Origin: Panulirus ornatus
Taxonomy: Eukaryota; Arthropoda; Malacostraca; Decapoda; Palinuridae
Direction: 5' to 3'
Assembly: GCF_036320965.1 (NCBI RefSeq)
Contig: NC_092234.1
Location: 38,785,005-38,849,004, forward strand
Length of the DNA stretch: 64,000 nt
This document shows positions 60,889 through 64,000 of the stretch, one piece after another (within the stretch, counting starts at the first letter, position 1; every line of letters starts with the position of its first letter). The position numbers and the translations under genes were made by a program. The notes under the pieces were generated by a model. That model was not told where the DNA came from. It saw only the letters and a program-made list of their open reading frames with translations, and did no database searches.

Positions 60889-61065
60889 TCCTATGAGTCC
60901 ACGGGGAAAATGAAACACGAAAAGTTCCCAAGTGCACTTTCGTGTAATAATCACATCATCAGGGGAGACACAAGAGAGAAATATAACAGTCAGTTGATAT
61001 ACATCGAAGAGACGAAGCTAGGACGCCATTCGGTAAACATGTTTACCGAATGGTGTCCTAGCTTC
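60887..61065 (-). mobile_element. Penelope-like terminal repeat ending in a fold-back
   Basis: Minus-oriented terminal repeat from ATTCCTATGAGTCC to the CGCCATTCGGTAAACA part. It then folds back on itself: 61014-61039 pairs with 61040-61065 with one mismatch and no loop. No coding sequence is attached. Confidence 0.8.
60926..60966 (-). ncRNA. Candidate hammerhead ribozyme (minus)
   Basis: The minus strand has the same intact layout as 13767-13807: TCCC, CTGATGA, GTG/CAC stem II with the extra T, GAAA, palindromic AGTGCACT, cleavage-site T and GGGA. All core bases are kept although no protein-coding part remains. Confidence 0.5.
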
Positions 61066-61184
61066 ATGTAATTAAGTATAGATGTATGTAGCCATAGATT
61101 AACTCTGTACATGATTTGAGATTCACATTAATAAAGAGGTAATTATCCAGGACTCTTTCACTTTCCAAGACGTGTTCACACCCA

Positions 61185-64000
61185 CCTTGTGACCCATCAC
61201 CAACTAGGTCTGATCATACCCCATCTGTGACCCATCACCACCTAGGTCAGGTCATACTCCATCTGTGACCCAGCACCACCTAGGTCAAGTCATACTCCAT
61301 CTGTGACCCAGCACCACCTAGGTCAGGTCATACTCCATCTGTGACCCATCACCACCTAGGTCAGGTCAAACTCCATCTGTGACCCATCACCACCTAGGTC
61401 AGGTCATACTCCATCTGTGACCCATCACCACCTAGGTTTGGTTATGCACCATGTGTGACCCATCACCACCTAGGTTTGGTTATACACCATGTGTGACCCA
61501 TCACCATCTAGGTCTGGTTATACCCCATCTGTGATCCAGCACTATCTCGGTCTGTAACTTAGCACCATCTGGGTCTGTTCTCATTCCACCTGGGTATGAG
61601 TACCACCATCTAGTTCTGATCTTACACAACTATGACGTAGTATCACCTGGGTTCTGTCTCAACACGCCTGTGACCCAACACCATCTAGACTTGTTCTCAC
61701 TCCACCTGTGACCGAGCACCACCCACCTGGCTCTCATCTTTCTATCTGCGACTAAGCCATCGTTGGCTCTGGTCTCACCCCACCTGTTGACCCAGCATGA
61801 TCCGGCTCTGAACCCCCCCCCCCCTGTGACCTAACATACCCTGGGTCTGATCCCACCCCACCCCCCTGTGACCTAACACACCTTGGGTCTGATCCCACCC
61901 CCCCCCCGTGACCTAACATACCCTGGGTCTGATCCCACCCCACCCCCTGTGACCTAACACACCTTGGGTCTGATCCCGCCCAACCCCTCTGTGACCTAAC
62001 ACACCCTGGGATGATCCCACCCCACCCCCGGTGACCTAACACACCCTGGGTCTGATCCCACCGCACACCCTTGTGACCAAACACACCCTGGGTCTGATCC
62101 CACCCCCCCCCCGGTCGTGACCTAACACGTTCTGGGTCTGATCCCACCCCACCACCCTGTGACCTAACACACCCTGGGTCTGATCCCACCCCACCACCCT
62201 GTGACCTAACTCACTCTGGGTCTGATCCCACCCCACCTCCCTGTGATCTAACACACCCTGGGTCTGATCCCACCCCCCCCATGTGATATAACACACCCTA
62301 AGTATGATCCCACCCCCCATGTGATATAACACACCCTGAGTATGATCCCACCCCACCCCTCTGTGACCTAACACACCTTGGGTCTGATCCCACTCCACCA
62401 CCCTGTGACCTAACTCACCGTGGGTCTGATCCCACCCCACCCCCTCTGTGATCTAACACACCCTGGGTATGATCCCACCCCACCCCCCACCTGTGATCTA
62501 ACACACCCTGGGTATGATCAACCCCCCCTGTGACCTAACACGCGCTGAGACTGATACCGATACCACCCCATCCCCCTGTGACCTAACACACCTTCGGTCT
62601 GGTCCCATCCCACCACCTGGGACCTAACACGCTCTGGGTCTGATCCCACCCCACCCTCTGTGATCTAACACACCCTGAGTATGATCCCACCCCACCCCTC
62701 TGTGACCTAACACACCCTGGGTCTGATCCCACTCCACCATCCTGTGACCTAACACGCCCTGAGTCTGATCCCACCCTACCCTTCTGTGATCTAACACACC
62801 TTGGGTATGATCCCAACCCACCCCCTGTGACCTAACACACCCTGGGTCTGATCCCACCCCACCACCCTGTGACCTAACACGCCCTGGGTCTGATCCCACC
62901 CTACCCTTCTGTGATCTAACACACCCTGGGTATGATCCCACCCCACCACCCTGTGACCTAACACACCCTGGGTCTGATCCTACCCCACCTCCCTGTGACC
63001 TAACACACCCTGGGTCTGGTCCCACCCCACCTCCTCTTACCTAACACGCTCTGGGTCTGATCCCACCCCCCGCCCTGTGACCTAACACACCCTTGGTCTG
63101 ATCCCGCCCCATCCCCTGTGACCTAACACACCCTGGGTCTGATCTCACCCCACCCCCTGTGACTTGACACACCCTGGGTCTGGTCCCACCCCACCCCCTG
63201 TGACTTAACACGCTCTGGGTCTGATCCCACCCCCCCGTGACCTAACACACCCTTGGTCTGATCCCACTCCACCCCCTGTGATCTAACACACCCTGGGTCT
63301 GATCCCACCCAACACCCTGTGACGTAACACACCCTGGGTCTGGTCCCACCCCACCCCCTGTGACCTAACACGCTCTGGGTCTGATCCAACTCCCCCCCCC
63401 TCCCGTGACCTAACACACCCTTGGTCTGATCCCACCCCATCCCCTGTGACCTAACACACCCTTTCCTGGGTCTGATCCCACCCCACCCCCTGTGACTTGA
63501 CACAACTTGGGTTTGGTCCCACCCCACCCCCTGTGACCTAACACGCTCTGGGTCTGATCCCACCCCCCTCCCCCGTGACCTAACACACCCTTGGTCTGAT
63601 GCAACCCCATCCCCTTTGACCTAACACACCCTGGGTCTGATCCCACCCCAACACCCTGTGACCTAACACACCCTGGGTCTGGTCCCACTCCTATTCTGAG
63701 CATATTCTCACCCGACGTATTATTACCCAGCACCACACGACTCTGGTCTGACCTAGTCTTATACTCATTTCAACCTGAGTCTGGCCTCACACCATATGTG
63801 TTCCAGCACCACACAGTCTTACCCTCTGTGACTCAGCACCATCTGAGCTTAATTTCATCCTGTCTGGGTCTGGTCTGACTCACCCCGCTCGTGGCCGAGC
63901 ACCATCTGGAGTTGGTCTCATCTCACATGTGTCACCTGGTCTGGTTTCACTCCATCTGTGGACCAGTACCAATTGGCTCTGATTTCACCCCACCTTTGAC
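61185..64000. repeat. 38-40-bp minisatellite family, about 70 copies, runs off right edge
   Basis: Left part (61190-61740): units such as CACCTAGGTCAGGTCATACT plus CCATCTGTGACCCATCAC, 38 bp. Right part (61790-63700): units such as CCTGTGACCTAACACACCCT plus GGGTCTGATCCCACCCCAC, about 39 bp. The shared skeleton (GGTCTGAT, CCACC, TGTGACC, CACC) shows a common origin. Beyond 63700 the copies decay again up to the window edge. C homopolymers vary in length between copies. Confidence 0.93.

Overview
This window is non-coding, repeat-saturated DNA from a large animal genome. It contains no host gene that I can recognise, no intact tRNA or rRNA gene and no bacterial gene organisation. The mix of RTE-like, CR1/Jockey-like and Penelope-like retroelements, very long TA and CA/TG microsatellites and dozens of minisatellites fits an arthropod. 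My best guess is a decapod crustacean, because the dominant retroelement and its tail look like families I associate with decapods; that taxonomic call is recollection and inference.

Layout. 1-5.3 kb: minisatellites (a 60-copy 30-bp array, a 14-bp array, a degenerate TAACTCAC array, a 16-copy 36-bp array). 5.7-16.3 kb: nested retroelements, namely 3'-end fragments of one RTE-like LINE on the minus strand, a short non-autonomous element (called SINE-B here) that shares both ends with that LINE, and a 5'-truncated Penelope-like element with a GIY-YIG domain. 16.3-19.4 kb: five more tandem arrays. 19.6-30.1 kb: the core of the LINE cluster, including the only nearly complete copy (AP-endonuclease plus reverse transcriptase, broken by one extra base) and two head-to-head LINE dimers separated by a Penelope-derived palindrome. 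30.4-35.7 kb: pyrimidine-rich DNA, several minisatellites (one grown inside a reverse-transcriptase fragment) and a stretch that looks like poor consensus. 36.1-39.1 kb: decayed CR1-like copies on both strands. 40.2-43.4 kb: more LINE and SINE-B copies with up to 500 bp of TA repeat. 44.7-64 kb: almost entirely minisatellites, including a 2.2-kb 12-bp array encoding a (PGPE)n reading frame, CT and GA tracts, and a final array running off the window edge.

How the parts relate. The LINE, its long-3'UTR variant and SINE-B all end in the same GC-rich 3' hairpin followed by TA repeats. This suggests that one reverse transcriptase mobilised all three and that many TA microsatellites are insertion tails or insertion sites. 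The Penelope-like terminal repeat carries a motif matching the hammerhead ribozyme core at four places and repeatedly forms fold-back structures at the same point.

Most long open frames here are by-products of tandem repeats without stop codons, or antisense shadows of the LINE. They are not reported as genes.
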